Shown one piece after another: positions 34,131 through 45,279 of a stretch of 64,000 nt of DNA (within the stretch, counting starts at the first letter, position 1; every line of letters starts with the position of its first letter). The stretch spans positions 678,001-742,000 of the forward strand of contig AP031359.1 of assembly GCA_037833965.1 (NCBI GenBank). Direction: 5' to 3'. The position numbers and the translations under genes are program-made. Source of the DNA: Marchantia polymorpha subsp. ruderalis (Eukaryota; Streptophyta; Marchantiopsida; Marchantiales; Marchantiaceae). The notes beneath the pieces were generated by a model. It was not told the origin of the DNA. It ran no database searches and saw only the letters and a program-made list of their open reading frames with translations.

Positions 34131-34734
34131 ACCACTAACGTGCACGTTTCTTCCATCCTTCTCCTAGAACCATTCAAGTGAATCTCGGAAATTGCTACGG
34201 ATTTGTGGAGCCTGCCTATCGGTGTGAATGGGAAACTTAGCTTGAATCTTCCTGTAAAGGCTTGTGGGCAACTATGCAAAAAACATCACTTCACTGCGAT
34301 GGACAGAAATCAAGCTCGTTCCGATGAAAGACAAGGGATGTCGACTTACGGGCGACATGTAATTCAACCCAAGAACGTAGAACCGTCTCCTTTCTGGCCT
34401 CGCTGACAGAATCTTAATTGTGTCAAAATTCAGTGGAAACCTTACTCATGTCACCTCATTTTCTCCAATCCTTTCATCACAAACCCCACAGATCCAAATT
34501 CAAATCCAGATCACCAAATCTTTCGATCGAGCACACACATGTATCTTGTCAAAATGTCCCAAATCAGTTTCACCATACGATTCCGAAAACCCTTATCTCC
34601 CAAGAGCCTTGACTCCTCGAGTGGAAACTTCTGAATTCCCACCAAAATTCACACACCATCTCACGACTACGAATAAATGCAAACTCAATTCAAATTTCAA
34701 CTAAACCCAAATGGGATTTCTTCAAGTGAAAATA
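34131..34734. other. No recognisable gene
   Basis: Leads from the broken gene to the repeat copy at 34735. Open frames on the plus strand (34418-34704) overlap in two frames and have biased composition only. It could be the 5' part of the decayed gene on the minus strand. Confidence 0.3.
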
Positions 34735-34945
34735 CGTGGTTTTTCCCACTTAAAAACCCGTCTGTTTCAATTACGCCACAGGCAAAAAACCGTCACAAAC
34801 ATAAGTCAAGCCCAACCCACTCCAAACAGACTTTAGGTCAATGCTTGCGGGCAGACGCACAGCTCCCAACGCTAACAGGCTCGACTCAAAAATCTGACGT
34901 TTTTTGAGCCGTCGTCGACCCTAAAACCATCAGAATTGAAACCCT
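34735..34945. repeat. Diverged partial copy of the 293-bp TG...CA repeat
   Basis: Shares AACCGTCACAAACAT, AGTCAAGCCCAACCCACTCC and the block GCTCCCAACG...AGGCTCGACTC...GAGCCGTC with the copies at 51427-51719 and 62605-62897. The ends are not preserved. Confidence 0.7.
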
Positions 34946-35199
34946 AGGCCAATTGCTATCTTTAATAATAGACAAAATCACATGACAAATTCTTTATAAC
35001 TTCCACATGACCTACAATGATTGTATCATGATTTTCTGATAAAATCATTGTGCGTAACTCTTGTTCTTGCAACATTCATATACGTTGTTTGTAGAACGCC
35101 AAACCTTTAGCCTTCTTTTCACTTCCAACTTGTAGTGCCCTCATGATCTCTTCATACTTCTTTGTGGCATGTGTCATCTTGTTCCATCAATCGGCTTGA

Positions 35200-37132
35200 A
35201 TCTTCACTTTTGCAACATGATTCAAACAAAGCATGCGTGTGAGAGCATCAGCAAGTTGCTTTTTGCTATTCAAATACACAATCTTCATCTTGAAGCGTTG
35301 ACGCCACTCTGCTCATCAAATTTTTTGTTTAGACAGATCCTTCTGAGTTTGTAAATAAACCAAGGTTTATGATCGGTCTCCACCACAAACTCCTTATCAC
35401 CCAAGTAATGCTTCTAGTGTTTGGTTGCAAACACAATGGCTAACTCTTCCCGTTTTGTCGTGTGATGATTTTGTTCTGCCGCCACCAACTTTCAAAAATA
35501 GAAAGCAATTATGTGTCATATATCCTTCCATTCTTGTTAAAGTATGCCACCTACCGTTATAACTGCTACATTAGTAGCCAAATTGATAGGACGGTTAAGA
35601 TCATACCATTTGAGGATAGGTGCGTGTAACAAAAAATCTTTCAATGCTTGAAAAGCTAAGTCTTGTGTTGTTTTCCATCTCCATTTTTTATCTTTGCCTA
35701 ACATGGAAGTCAAGGCCAGAGCTAGGCGAGCAAACCTTTCACAATCTACGATAGAATCCAGTGAGTCCTAGAAAGCTTTTCAACTGAGTTTGATCCTCAT
35801 GTGCTGTCCATTTCTTAATGGCATTTATCATCTCAATCATTACTTGGATACTTGCTGTTGTAACTCTATGACCCATGTAATCTACTTTTGATTTGTCAAA
35901 TTCACATTTTTAAGCTTTGGCATACAATTGATTGTTTATCAAAAGTTTGAATTACCTCTCGTAAAGGACGTCTATGATCACTTAAAGTTTTGCTATACAT
36001 CAATAGATCATCTAAAAAAACAATGATAGATTTATCTAGATAAAGGCAAAAAATATCGTTCATCAATTCCATGAATGTAGTTGATGCATTAGTGAGACCA
36101 AAAGGCATCACTAGATACTCACTAGTACAAAAATCAGTCTTGTGGACATCATCATCTGCAATTCAAATTTGATTGTAGCCGCTTCTAAAATCTAGCTTGG
36201 TGAAATACTTTGTTACTTGAAGTTGATTAAACAAATCATTCATACAAGGTAATGGATATTTTTTTTTCACCGTTTGCAGATTCAACCCCTAGTAGTAGAT
36301 ACATAGTTTCATGGATCAATACTTTTTCTTCAAAAAGAGCATTCATAAAGTGAATTACTTGGTTGGATGAATCCTTTGCTCAACATCTCCTCCACTTGAG
36401 CTTTGCATTTTTCCAATTCGTTTGGAGCCAAAATATATGAAGCTTTGCAAGTTGATAAACTTCCAAGTATCACCTCTAAATTGTGATCTACCCACCTTTT
36501 TGGTGGTAATGCTGTAGGTATATCATTTGGAAAAACATCTTTATATTCCATAAAAATGTCATTCAAGGATGTAAGATTTGTCCATAGATCCAATATCTCT
36601 TATAGGTCTAACAAAACATACATCATGTCTAGAATTAGATATTACATCCATCACAAAGAGGAGTAAAATTCTATCATGAGATCTAATTTTATCTCCATAG
36701 ATCTTCCAACCACTACTTGTAATCACTTTTCTTCTTCAATCTACCTCTAAATTATATTGCTCCATCCATGGCATTTTGAGTATGACATCATATCGAGCTA
36801 AACAAATTATTCTCCATTCAATGCTCTCCGTGTATCTACCTATGAATTGTACATTCTGTGGTAGTGTTTTGATCACTTTAGTTTGCCCGTTTGGCAATTC
36901 AACTTTTTTCACTCACGTCTTTCATCAAACCTAACTTCATAGCAACACTCCTTAATAGAAAATTGTTTGTTGCTTTTGAATCAATCAGAACTCTCACCTT
37001 GTGCTTTTCCAATATACCATCTGTGATAATGAGTTGAACTTGCTTCTTAGTGCTTTCATGAACTTCCAACCTTTGACTTCTTCCAACCTTGACTTTTCTT
37101 CGCTTTGTGGAACTAATAAGGCAGCGAGTCAA
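35200..37132 (-). pseudogene. Protease, RT and RNase H of element B
   Basis: Protease: VRVLIDSKATNNFLLRSVAMKLGL, where Lys replaces the Gly of DSGA. RT: ELEKCKAQVEEMLSKGFIQPS, then MPFGLTNASTTF and the catalytic segment SIIVFLDDLLMYSKT near 36030, the FLDD/YLDD form of plant Ty3 elements. RNase H: KEFVVETDHKP near 35380 and LADALTRM near 35235. Spacing is normal but multiple stops make it inactive. Integrase is missing. Confidence 0.85.
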
Positions 37133-37239
37133 GTTTACTGGTGATCTTTGTTTCTCAAAACTTTTTCCTCAACCTCTTTATATTTGATCTTCTTCATGTT
37201 ATTAAGCGGTCGTCGCTGTATGTATCGTCCTCCTTGTGG

Positions 37240-38284
37240 TGTTAGTTGAATTTGACAAAATTTGGCAATGTAATTCATTCGTCCACATGCATAGCATTGA
37301 CAATTTTCACAAACTTCCGCTCCTTCTCAAACCATTCCATTATTTGCATAATCTTCTTGCAAATTTGGACTGGTCGCTGAGTCTCAAATCCAAACATTGG
37401 GAGTGATACTCTTGCTGGTGCAAAATCTTCTCTACGTTGAAGGTTTTCTAACTTCATCGGTGTAAGACTAAATGGATCTTGAAAATTGCCTGTTGGTTCA
37501 CTTTGTGTGACACCATAAGCATCTAAAATTTGTTGAGCAATTGCGATTGCTTCGTTCAATATGAATTGCTTACATCACTTCCTTTTGAATTTGATCCTTC
37601 AAGCCTCGTTTGAACACGTCTAGGCTTTTGCTCCACTCATATCTATGATACTTGAAGATCACAAAATTCTTTAATGTACTCATGGATAATTCTTTTTTGC
37701 TTCAAATCCCACAATTTCATTTTTGCAGTTTGAAGAAAATCCATCGCTTGAAAATTTTGCAAAAGATCTTCCTATAATTCCCTCTACAAAATGATAACAT
37801 CTCGTTTTGAAATCATTCTCTCCCATGTTGTGTACCATGTGAGAACCTTATCCGTAAGATAAAATTTCATGAACAATCCTATAGTATAATCAGAAAAATG
37901 AAAATAAGATAAATGAGTATTCATCCTTATTATCCATCCCTTTAAAAATCTCATCGCTCTTCTTCCTTTGTAAGCTTCCATCTTACAAGATATTTCCATT
38001 CGAAATAACAGATTTGATTGATCCTCAATTTCTTAAAGACGTATCCTATTTGAATCGAATGCATCAATAAGAGTTGGTTCTAGTTGAACTTGGGAAACTT
38101 GAACTTCAGGTTCAATTTCCATCTCTCCAACGTTTTTTTTCTCTACTTTCTCACTCTCCAATGCAAAGATTTTATCTTCCATGGCTTGCTGCTTGATATG
38201 TCCATAAACTATCACTTTTTTCAACTCTTTCATCTCTGCCATGATTGCTTTGAGATCCTTATTCATATCGATTGATTTCCTCAT
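37240..38284 (-). pseudogene. gag of element B
   Basis: Begins MRKSIDMNKDLKAIMAEMKE with a short coiled-coil segment, continues with KMEAYKGRRAMRFLKGWIIR and a region with LTDKVLTWYTTWE, the pattern of gypsy gag capsid regions (helices with a W at the end). It ends near 37250 with CYACGRMNYIAKFC, a zinc knuckle in which the histidine is replaced by Tyr. Frames are broken at several places. Confidence 0.7.
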
Positions 38285-38886
38285 GTTTTCTCACACTCAC
38301 TCTAATACAAAGTAAGTATAATCACTATCTGACATCTCAACAAAGAAGTGACAAAAGCTATAGGTGATTCTATCACAGCTCTTTAGTCTTATTCTCCATA
38401 ATTCTTCATAAGAAAATCTCTCCACAATCTCTTCTGTCGATATATTGTTTTAATCTCTACATAAGTATTAAACCAAACCAGGGCAGATGATTTGCGATTC
38501 AAATCCATGAAACATTCAGAGTAGAATGTCTATGATAAAATCTAAAATTTCTCCATTACTAACTATTGGAATAATCAGTGGCACTCTCGACTCCATCATT
38601 TTAGTCATAAAATCCGCATCCTTACAAGCCACAAGATATATCCAAAAATGATGTTTTTCCATGCAACGAAGGTGAACATCAAATTGGTTAGAAATTGGCC
38701 AATGCAATACTGGATTTCAGTCAAGTTCATCCATATCCGCAAAACCACAATTTTTTCCTTTCCCCCTCTCTCTACATGCAGATCAATGACCTCTGCCAAC
38801 CTCTATACACTTTCAAAACTGCACTCCATCATCACTCACTTGCTATTTCATGAGGAGTAATCCACACTCAAGGAAAGAGCAAGATC

Positions 38887-38898
38887 GCTATGATACCA
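38887..38898 (-). promoter_or_regulatory. Primer binding site, initiator tRNA-Met type
   Basis: TGGTATCATAGC directly after the LTR. This differs by one base from TGGTATCAGAGC, the standard plant retrotransposon site complementary to the 3' end of initiator tRNA-Met. Confidence 0.8.
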
Positions 38899-39250
38899 TG
38901 ATAACACTAGGATTTAGAGAGAAACTCACTCAAAGATGAAAACGTAAACTCTAAAGATGAGAGATATCAACAATGGTTTTCTTCTCCTTTATATAGGTCT
39001 TTCCAACAAGTACAAGGAGATAAGATCTTATTCCACCATCCATCTCACTCTTAGTGGATGAATGATGTGGCGGATAATCCTAACAAGCACATGGATTGCT
39101 GACGTGACGATGTCAACTAACACATCTACTCTCTACCTACCAAGCACGCGGATTGTTGACGTGACAACTTTGACTAGTGCGCACTTAAGTAACTATATAA
39201 ACATTTTGAGTAACCTCTACTTTAGTTCTAACTTACTAAAGATGGTTACA
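38899..39250 (-). repeat. 5' LTR of element B
   Basis: Read on the minus strand it starts TGTAACCATC and ends GTGTTATCA, immediately before the primer site. It contains a TATA box (TATATAAAGG near 38990) and matches the solo LTR at 40819-41240 along its length. Confidence 0.85.
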
Positions 39251-39847
39251 TCTAGACAAGCATGTTAGTTGTTAGATCGTGTGATAAGAAGATTAGTCTT
39301 TGGGGATACAAGCACAATAATGTGTTCTTGCTAGAGGAAATTATTAGTTGTGATAAAGTTAGTTTTTCCAAATCTTGCGTTGAAATGTCTCATATATGGC
39401 AATCCATATATGAGACCATATGACTAGATCATATGAGTGATCAGTCCATGTTTTTTCTTTATGAAGAAAAGGTGTTACCAAGTTTGAGTACAATTGATTT
39501 TACAATGTATCATGAAAAAACAGCATAAGCAAGCTTTTGGCGTTGGAACTCATAGTTCAAAGGAGATATTAGAGTATGTACATAGTGACGTGTGAAGACC
39601 CTCTCCTATTGCCTCACTCTCTAGAAAATTGTACTAAGTCTATTTTATAAATGATTACTCCAGATATGTGTGGATTTATTTTCTTATCCACAAGTCTTAG
39701 GTATTTTCAATCTTCAAAAGTTGTTGCATACAAGTTGAGATTTAGACTAGACACAAGGTGAAATATCTATGATCAGAGAATGATGGCAAGTATACTTCTG
39801 AGAAATTTCAGAGGTTTTGTACAATTTTTTAACGACGCTCCTACATA
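39251..39847. other. No recognisable gene
   Basis: AT-rich flank between the LTR of element B and the DUF7869-like pseudogene. Nothing supported. Confidence 0.4.
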
Positions 39848-40600
39848 CTACGGGAATAGGTCCTTCATAACACCTCTGCGGATAAGCTCCACATTATTCG
39901 AATGCACCAGTGAAATGGTATCCGCTTTGTTGTCCGGGGTGATACACAAGTGGCGCATTGTGCAAACACCATGGTCAATCTTAAAGAAGTAATTCTTTGT
40001 GAACCATGGCGACATTTGTTTGAAATACTTTGACAACACCGCATCCCATCCCGTAAAGAATGGGCGTTGAGTATCATGGTGATCCACAAAGGTCGCCTTC
40101 ACAGACTTGATCGTGTTCCAAATTTCCATGATCTAAGGGGGAGTGTAGAGGTTGAGTCGGCGCATTGAATTTTGAAGATCGGCAACAACCCTGTTCGCCT
40201 AGTTATGAGAATGACCTGGAAGGAGATACCGACAAATGACCTTCTCCTAAAACAATATCAACAATAGCGCGTAAAATTGAAAGACCTAGTTGGACTTGTT
40301 CTAACCGACACAATTGTCCAACACAAGAAATTGGATTTCAGGACATGGATACTTCTGGGTGAGCTCCATATGGTGTTTCATACAGATGTTGGAAAAAGCA
40401 TCAGCATCTTTTCCTTGACCGAGTTCATCATACACGATTACATTATTGATTCCATTGGAAAGGTCGGCGATAATAAAGTTTTGCATCATTAAGTTGGATT
40501 GGAAGTAATCAACTGATGGTCGTACATAGCCAAAGTGTGGTAATGCAAAACTGCCGCCAAAGTCTTCGATCTGAATCTGAATGCTGACATTGTTTGAGAC

Positions 40601-42016
40601 TAAGCCTCGGCAAGGTAAAGTAAAAGGTTATCGGGTAAGGTATGGGCCTCTACGTTTACCCTACCTTTTAACTTACACGTAGCACTATGGTCTACCTTTA
40701 CCCTTTACCTCTACCTCATCGTAAATACCCGGTTACATGGTACAAATTTAAAAAGGTACCGTTACAAGAATTTACCGTATCATTCCGTCGCACCCAATTC
40801 TTGTCTTGCTCGATCAACTGTAACCAGCTTTAGTTAGTTAGAACTATAGTAGAGGTTACTCTAAATATTGATATAGATACTTTAGTGTGCACTAGTCATA
40901 GCTGCCACGTCAACGATCCACGCACTTGGTAGGTACAGAGTGGATGTGTTAGTTGATAGTGCCATGTCAAGAATCCGTGTGCATGTAGGTAAGGATTGAA
41001 TGTGTTAGTTAGTGTGTTAGTTGAAAGCGCCACGTCAGCGATCTGTGTGCTTGTTAGGGTTATTTGCCACGTCATCCATCCACTAGGAGTGGGATGGATG
41101 GTGGAGATAAGATTTTATCTCCTTGTACTTGTTGGTGAGAGCTATATAAGGGAGAGGAGAACCATTGTTGGTACTCTCATTTTCAAAGTTTACGTTTCTA
41201 TCTTCGAGTGAGCTTCTCTCTAAACTTTAGTATTACATCAGCACACTGGACGTGGGGGGCTGGACTTGTAGAGCCCGTTTTTGGTGATGTTTTCATGAGA
41301 ACCCAGTGAGTGGGGGAGGCACTGCCACTAGTGAGCTGCACCTTGGCCATGGAGTCAATCTGATTCATTCCCACAAACTATACTTTACGATGAAGTGTTG
41401 TATACATGATCATCGACGTGGAGCATGTAATGACAACTTTGTCTCATGGTTGTCCTGATAGACGACTGGTTCACACATTTCTTCCATCGAGCTACGGATT
41501 GTGAATCAATTGCTCGGACTACTCAATCAGTTGTGAGTCTCTGGAGCAACCAGTTGAAGCAACTAAACGTAAGTGTAAATTTTGAGCCCTTGCAGTTTAT
41601 CGAATTTCATATGCATTTTGCGGTATTCCTCGTTCTTTGTGCGACCTTAAGTAGGACTGTGATGACAATAATAATATACAAGAAATCCTCTATTGAAACC
41701 GACTTCATCACTCCTCGCCACGGTTTTAGAGACCGTGACCACATAGGACATGGCAACCTAGCAGAGTGAAGATGTGGATCGAGTCAATTCCACCTCGTAT
41801 GGCAGTACGCAAAGTCTCCTTTTCTGACTCGTTCTGAGCCTGCAATGGCGACCTTATAGTTTTTTTATTTCATGAGTTACCAGGTAATTACCGGGTAACC
41901 CGCGAGGCTCTACCTTTACCCTACCTTTACCTATAGCCAAACGTATTACCTTTACCCTTACCTTTTAAGCTTTTACCGGGTAACCCTAAAGGGTTACCTT
42001 ACCTTGCCGAGGCTTA
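40601..42016. mobile_element. hAT-type element, GGTAA-rich ends, long copy
   Basis: Ends TAAGCCTCGGCAAGGTAA and its exact reverse complement. Flanked by tttgagac and tttgaaag (6 of 8 identical), an 8-bp target duplication as in hAT elements. Both outer 150-200 bases are the shorter family members' sequences in inverse orientation. The middle holds a solo LTR (40819-41240) and about 600 bases without recognisable gene (the frame 41446-41769 has no domain). Inserted in the DUF7869-like gene. Confidence 0.75.
40819..41240 (+). repeat. Solo LTR of the element B family
   Basis: Starts TGTAACCAGC and ends TATTACATCA; matches the LTR at 38899-39250 but is longer (422 versus 352 bp), with repeated CCACGTCA...GATC...GTG units and a TATATAAGGG box near 41146. 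No primer site follows and no clear 5-bp duplication is seen. Confidence 0.8.
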
Positions 42017-42887
42017 TTTGAAAGTCGTCGCAATATTGTCAACATCAATTGGGTCAATTTTAGCCATAGATTCATCCTCAACATCATTTAGTACAGGCAA
42101 ATCAAGCATCTAAGGAATGATTTCCTTCGGCAAAGCCTAATCAGGAGCGTTGCACTGAATGTACTCCTTAAAGTATTTTGAGACAAATCTACGCTCTTCA
42201 ATGGCTGCAATAAAATGCATGTTCATTTTCAAATGCAGTCGTTTGCCAATGCCAAGAAAACTCCGCACCTGAATCTGACTGAATCCGAGCTTAATCAACA
42301 TCAAGATGATGCCATCTCATTGTGAATGTTTTCATTTGTTGGGCTCTAAACGACTCAAGAGCTCCTTTATACGGTCAAACTCTTCAATACCAAGTTTTTG
42401 CTTGATAGATTCTATTGCACTCTCCTTTCGACTCTTCTTAGCAACCTTGCGCGTTTGATAGGGCACTGTCTGAGCAGATCACCCAACATCACCAACTCGT
42501 TCGAGGAAGCAACGTTGGAGCAACAATGACAAAGGTGTGACGTTGCAAGTCAACTGCATCTTTGATAGCGGCTCCATTGTCACAAACATTGCCAAATTGT
42601 TTAGCTTGAATATTGGAGTCATCATTGTTGCTGCAAGCATTAGTGCCATCTTCCTCTTGAATATTAAAACAAGATCCATCCTTGCTTTTGCAAGCATCTA
42701 TTTTCTCAAGAATCTTCTCCTGCCAACGAGTTGCAATGAAGAACTCGGGAAATGAGTCCAAGAACTTACACAATAGTTCCATAGCCTTGTTGAGAATCAT
42801 ACCTTTGGCAGCATGCAAATCAGCATCTCCATAACTAATCATTATGTGCATCGTGTCATTAAGCTCCGGAACACATTTTTCTTCCAA

Positions 42888-43841
42888 TCGCTACGACATC
42901 ACTGAATGTGTATGACTTGGAAGCTGAAATCTTGTAGAAAATGACCTTAAACATCAAATTTTTCTTTGCATTATTTGTTGAGTGAAGATCTCATGAAAGT
43001 CTGCAAATGAAAAAAATATCTATTCATATTCTTTTATATACAACATTTGAGCTAAATGATGATACATATTGATCTTCACTAGTAATTATTCTTGATTAGT
43101 TTTTTTGATAGACTTGGCATTTGTATGAAAGTTTTAGTGTCAAGTATTTTTTTGAAATTTCCAAAACAAAACATCAATCAAGATTATTTCAATGTGGAAT
43201 TTTTTTGGTTAGATTTTTCCTCAACTAGTACGTAAAATCTCAATTTTTGTTAGATATTAGATGAAAATAAATTTCAAAGCTTTCATCATCAATTTCTTCT
43301 TTACATTTTATAATGGAAAAGCATAAGCTCAAAAACACGGTCAACATGATGATATCAATTTTTTGTCATAAATCCATGCTTTCTTTGATATAATACTTAT
43401 AATCTAATCAAGTTAGATTGTTTTTAAAGCTCCTACTTAAAATTTTATCGAAAGATTAGTGTGAATTGTAAAACTCATAGCTATGTATGTAAGTACCATG
43501 TTTAGTTTCTTACCACTTCATTTTGTGATGTACTAATTCTAAGTGTCACATTCATGACTATGATGGAAGCTTCAATAAAACCATAAGATTTGTGAAATAG
43601 TTATTTTGTGCCTCTATCATTCATAGATTTTTTCAAATACATATTTTTTTTAATATATGTATAGACTAATTAATAATATATTATCAAAAATATAATCTTT
43701 CAAGCCTTTAGATTTATTGGATATCTTGTCTTTGTGATGTCATGTGTCTACGTGTTATCTATAATAAGCATCAAATTAGGATTAACTCTAGTTGAGTAAA
43801 CATTAGATTAGGTCAATTTCTTCGAAGAGTATAGGCACGCG
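42888..43841. other. AT-rich stretch without recognisable gene
   Basis: Very AT-rich, frames short and on both strands. Nothing supported. Confidence 0.45.
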
Positions 43842-44426
43842 TAGACCTATAGGGTTACCTTACCTTGGCAAGGTAAGGTAAGGTAAGGTAAGGTAAGGTA
43901 AGGTAAAGGTAACCTTTTGGGGTTACCCGTTAAAAGGGTAAAAGGTAAGGGTAAAGGAAGAGGTTTGGTTATAGGGTAGGGTAAAGGTAAGGTAAAGGTA
44001 GAGCCATATGGGTTACTTGGTAATTACCGGGTAACTCTTGTAACTGCGAAAAACAAAAATGTGTACACTCTCAAAATTATTCAGAATGTAATTCTGCACA
44101 TTCTACTCAAACGATCCGGTAAACTGTACTAAACAAGTAAATTACCTTTACCTTTTACCCTTTAGGGTAGAGTTAATAGTGTAATTACCGGGTAACCTTG
44201 ACCTTTTAACCTTTAGGCTAGAGGTAATAGGGTAATTACCCAGTAATCTTGATGTAAAAGTAACTTTTAAACATTTAAGAATCCCTATCAGGTAGCCCGG
44301 TAATTACCCTTAGGTAGAAGTAAAGGGTAAAGGTAGACAATAGTGACACGAGTAAAGTAAAAGGTAGGGTAAAGGTAGAGCCCATGGCTTACCCGATTAC
44401 CTTTTACCTTACCTTGCCGATGCCTA
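43842..44426. mobile_element. hAT-type MITE, GGTAA-rich copy
   Basis: 585 bp starting TAGACCTATAGGGTTACC and ending TTGCCGATGCCTA. Flanks are ggcacgcg and ggcacgtg (7 of 8 identical). Near the left end AAGGT is repeated in tandem; the sequence is dominated by GGTAA, GGGTAA and TTACCC words. Aligns with 47804-48333 along the whole length. No coding capacity. Confidence 0.85.
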
Positions 44427-44434
44427 GGCACGTG

Positions 44435-45279
44435 TACTCAAAAAACTGTCTGTTCTTTGAGTTGAGCCTTGTAGCGTAAAAATAGCTTGCAGTAGGTTGG
44501 CTACGGTGTCTCACTAGCTTTGATATGTAGTTTGCTAGGTGTGAAGTGTGTTTGGCTCGATTTGATATGAATCTTAATGTTTGAAAGCAATAAGATTTGC
44601 ATGGATACTTTCACTTGAAGAACTCATGTTAAGTTTTCTTTCCAATGTTTGTATCTAGATCAGTGGGAAGGATTAGGATTCTGCATGTGTTAGTGAATGA
44701 CGGAGCAAGTAGAGAGAGAGGTTAAGAACAAAGGTTTCAAACAATAGTAACGATTTGATATTCCTTGCTGAAACAAGGGAATGCTTTAAATTGATGAATG
44801 TGTGTTCTCAAGTCTCGAATACCAAGAAGTTGTGCTTGAGCTCTGATTGAGATGAAGTGTCCAAAGAGGCAGAGTGAATTTTGAGCCTGACTATAGCAGT
44901 TGTGATCCATTTCAATTTTTCTCTCGAGAGATCGGCTTGAACACAAAATTGCAAATACAAAAAGCAATTGCATAAATTGCAAAGAGGAAGAGCTGCTGAT
45001 GTATTGGCTTCAAACAAAGGTTTGTGATTAAGGAACATCTTGTCATGTTGAATATTGTTGAAGGTGATGCAGAGAAGGACTATTGGAAGAAGCAACAAGA
45101 ATGAATTGAAAACATCTTCTTGACGACACGGCGATTGACATGAACGATAGATTCACAAAGCATATTTGCTTGATAATCATTTAAGAAAATTTGAAGTTGC
45201 TATAATGAACAAGCCAGTGGCGCATTTTGTTAAATAATGATGGCCTCGGTCGTGCGTGTTTGGTTGAATGATCTAAGGC
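44435..45279. other. No recognisable gene
   Basis: Precedes the leader of retrotransposon copy C. A frame at 45098-44808 (minus) has no domain. Nothing supported. Confidence 0.35.

Larger units (their letters stand above)
35060..39250 (-). mobile_element. Ty3/gypsy retrotransposon B, decayed, 5' portion
   Basis: Minus-strand element with 5' LTR (38899-39250), primer site (38887-38898), gag (about 38285-37240), protease (37050-36950), RT (about 36590-35900) and RNase H (35500-35230). It stops near 35060 before integrase; no 3' LTR is seen. It belongs to a different lineage from elements A and C and the methyltransferase element (different primer site, gag and RT). Many stops and frameshifts. 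Confidence 0.85.
39848..42887 (-). pseudogene. Decayed DUF7869-like transposon gene, split by a hAT element
   Basis: The minus strand starts MEEKCVPELNDTMHIMIS and continues through an acidic/Ser region. It then has KESAIESIKQKLGIEEFDRI and HFIAAIEERRFVSKYFKEYI (about 42450-42150) and is cut at 42016 by an inserted element. It resumes at 40600 and gives NGINNVIVYDELGQGKDADA, PEIQFLVLDNCVGQNKS (near 40310), LLPGHSHN...ANRVVADLQ (near 40220) and VKATFVDHHDTQRPFFTGWD. The LDNCxGQNK and PGHSHxxADRV blocks are the hallmarks I associate with the DUF7869 family, RNase H-fold proteins often borne by transposons. About five stops show decay. Confidence 0.55.

Noticed and set aside
43870..43920. GGTAAGG tandem run as a telomeric or centromeric satellite
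   Set aside because: The run is short and lies within an element with defined ends and an 8-bp target duplication, so it is part of a MITE.
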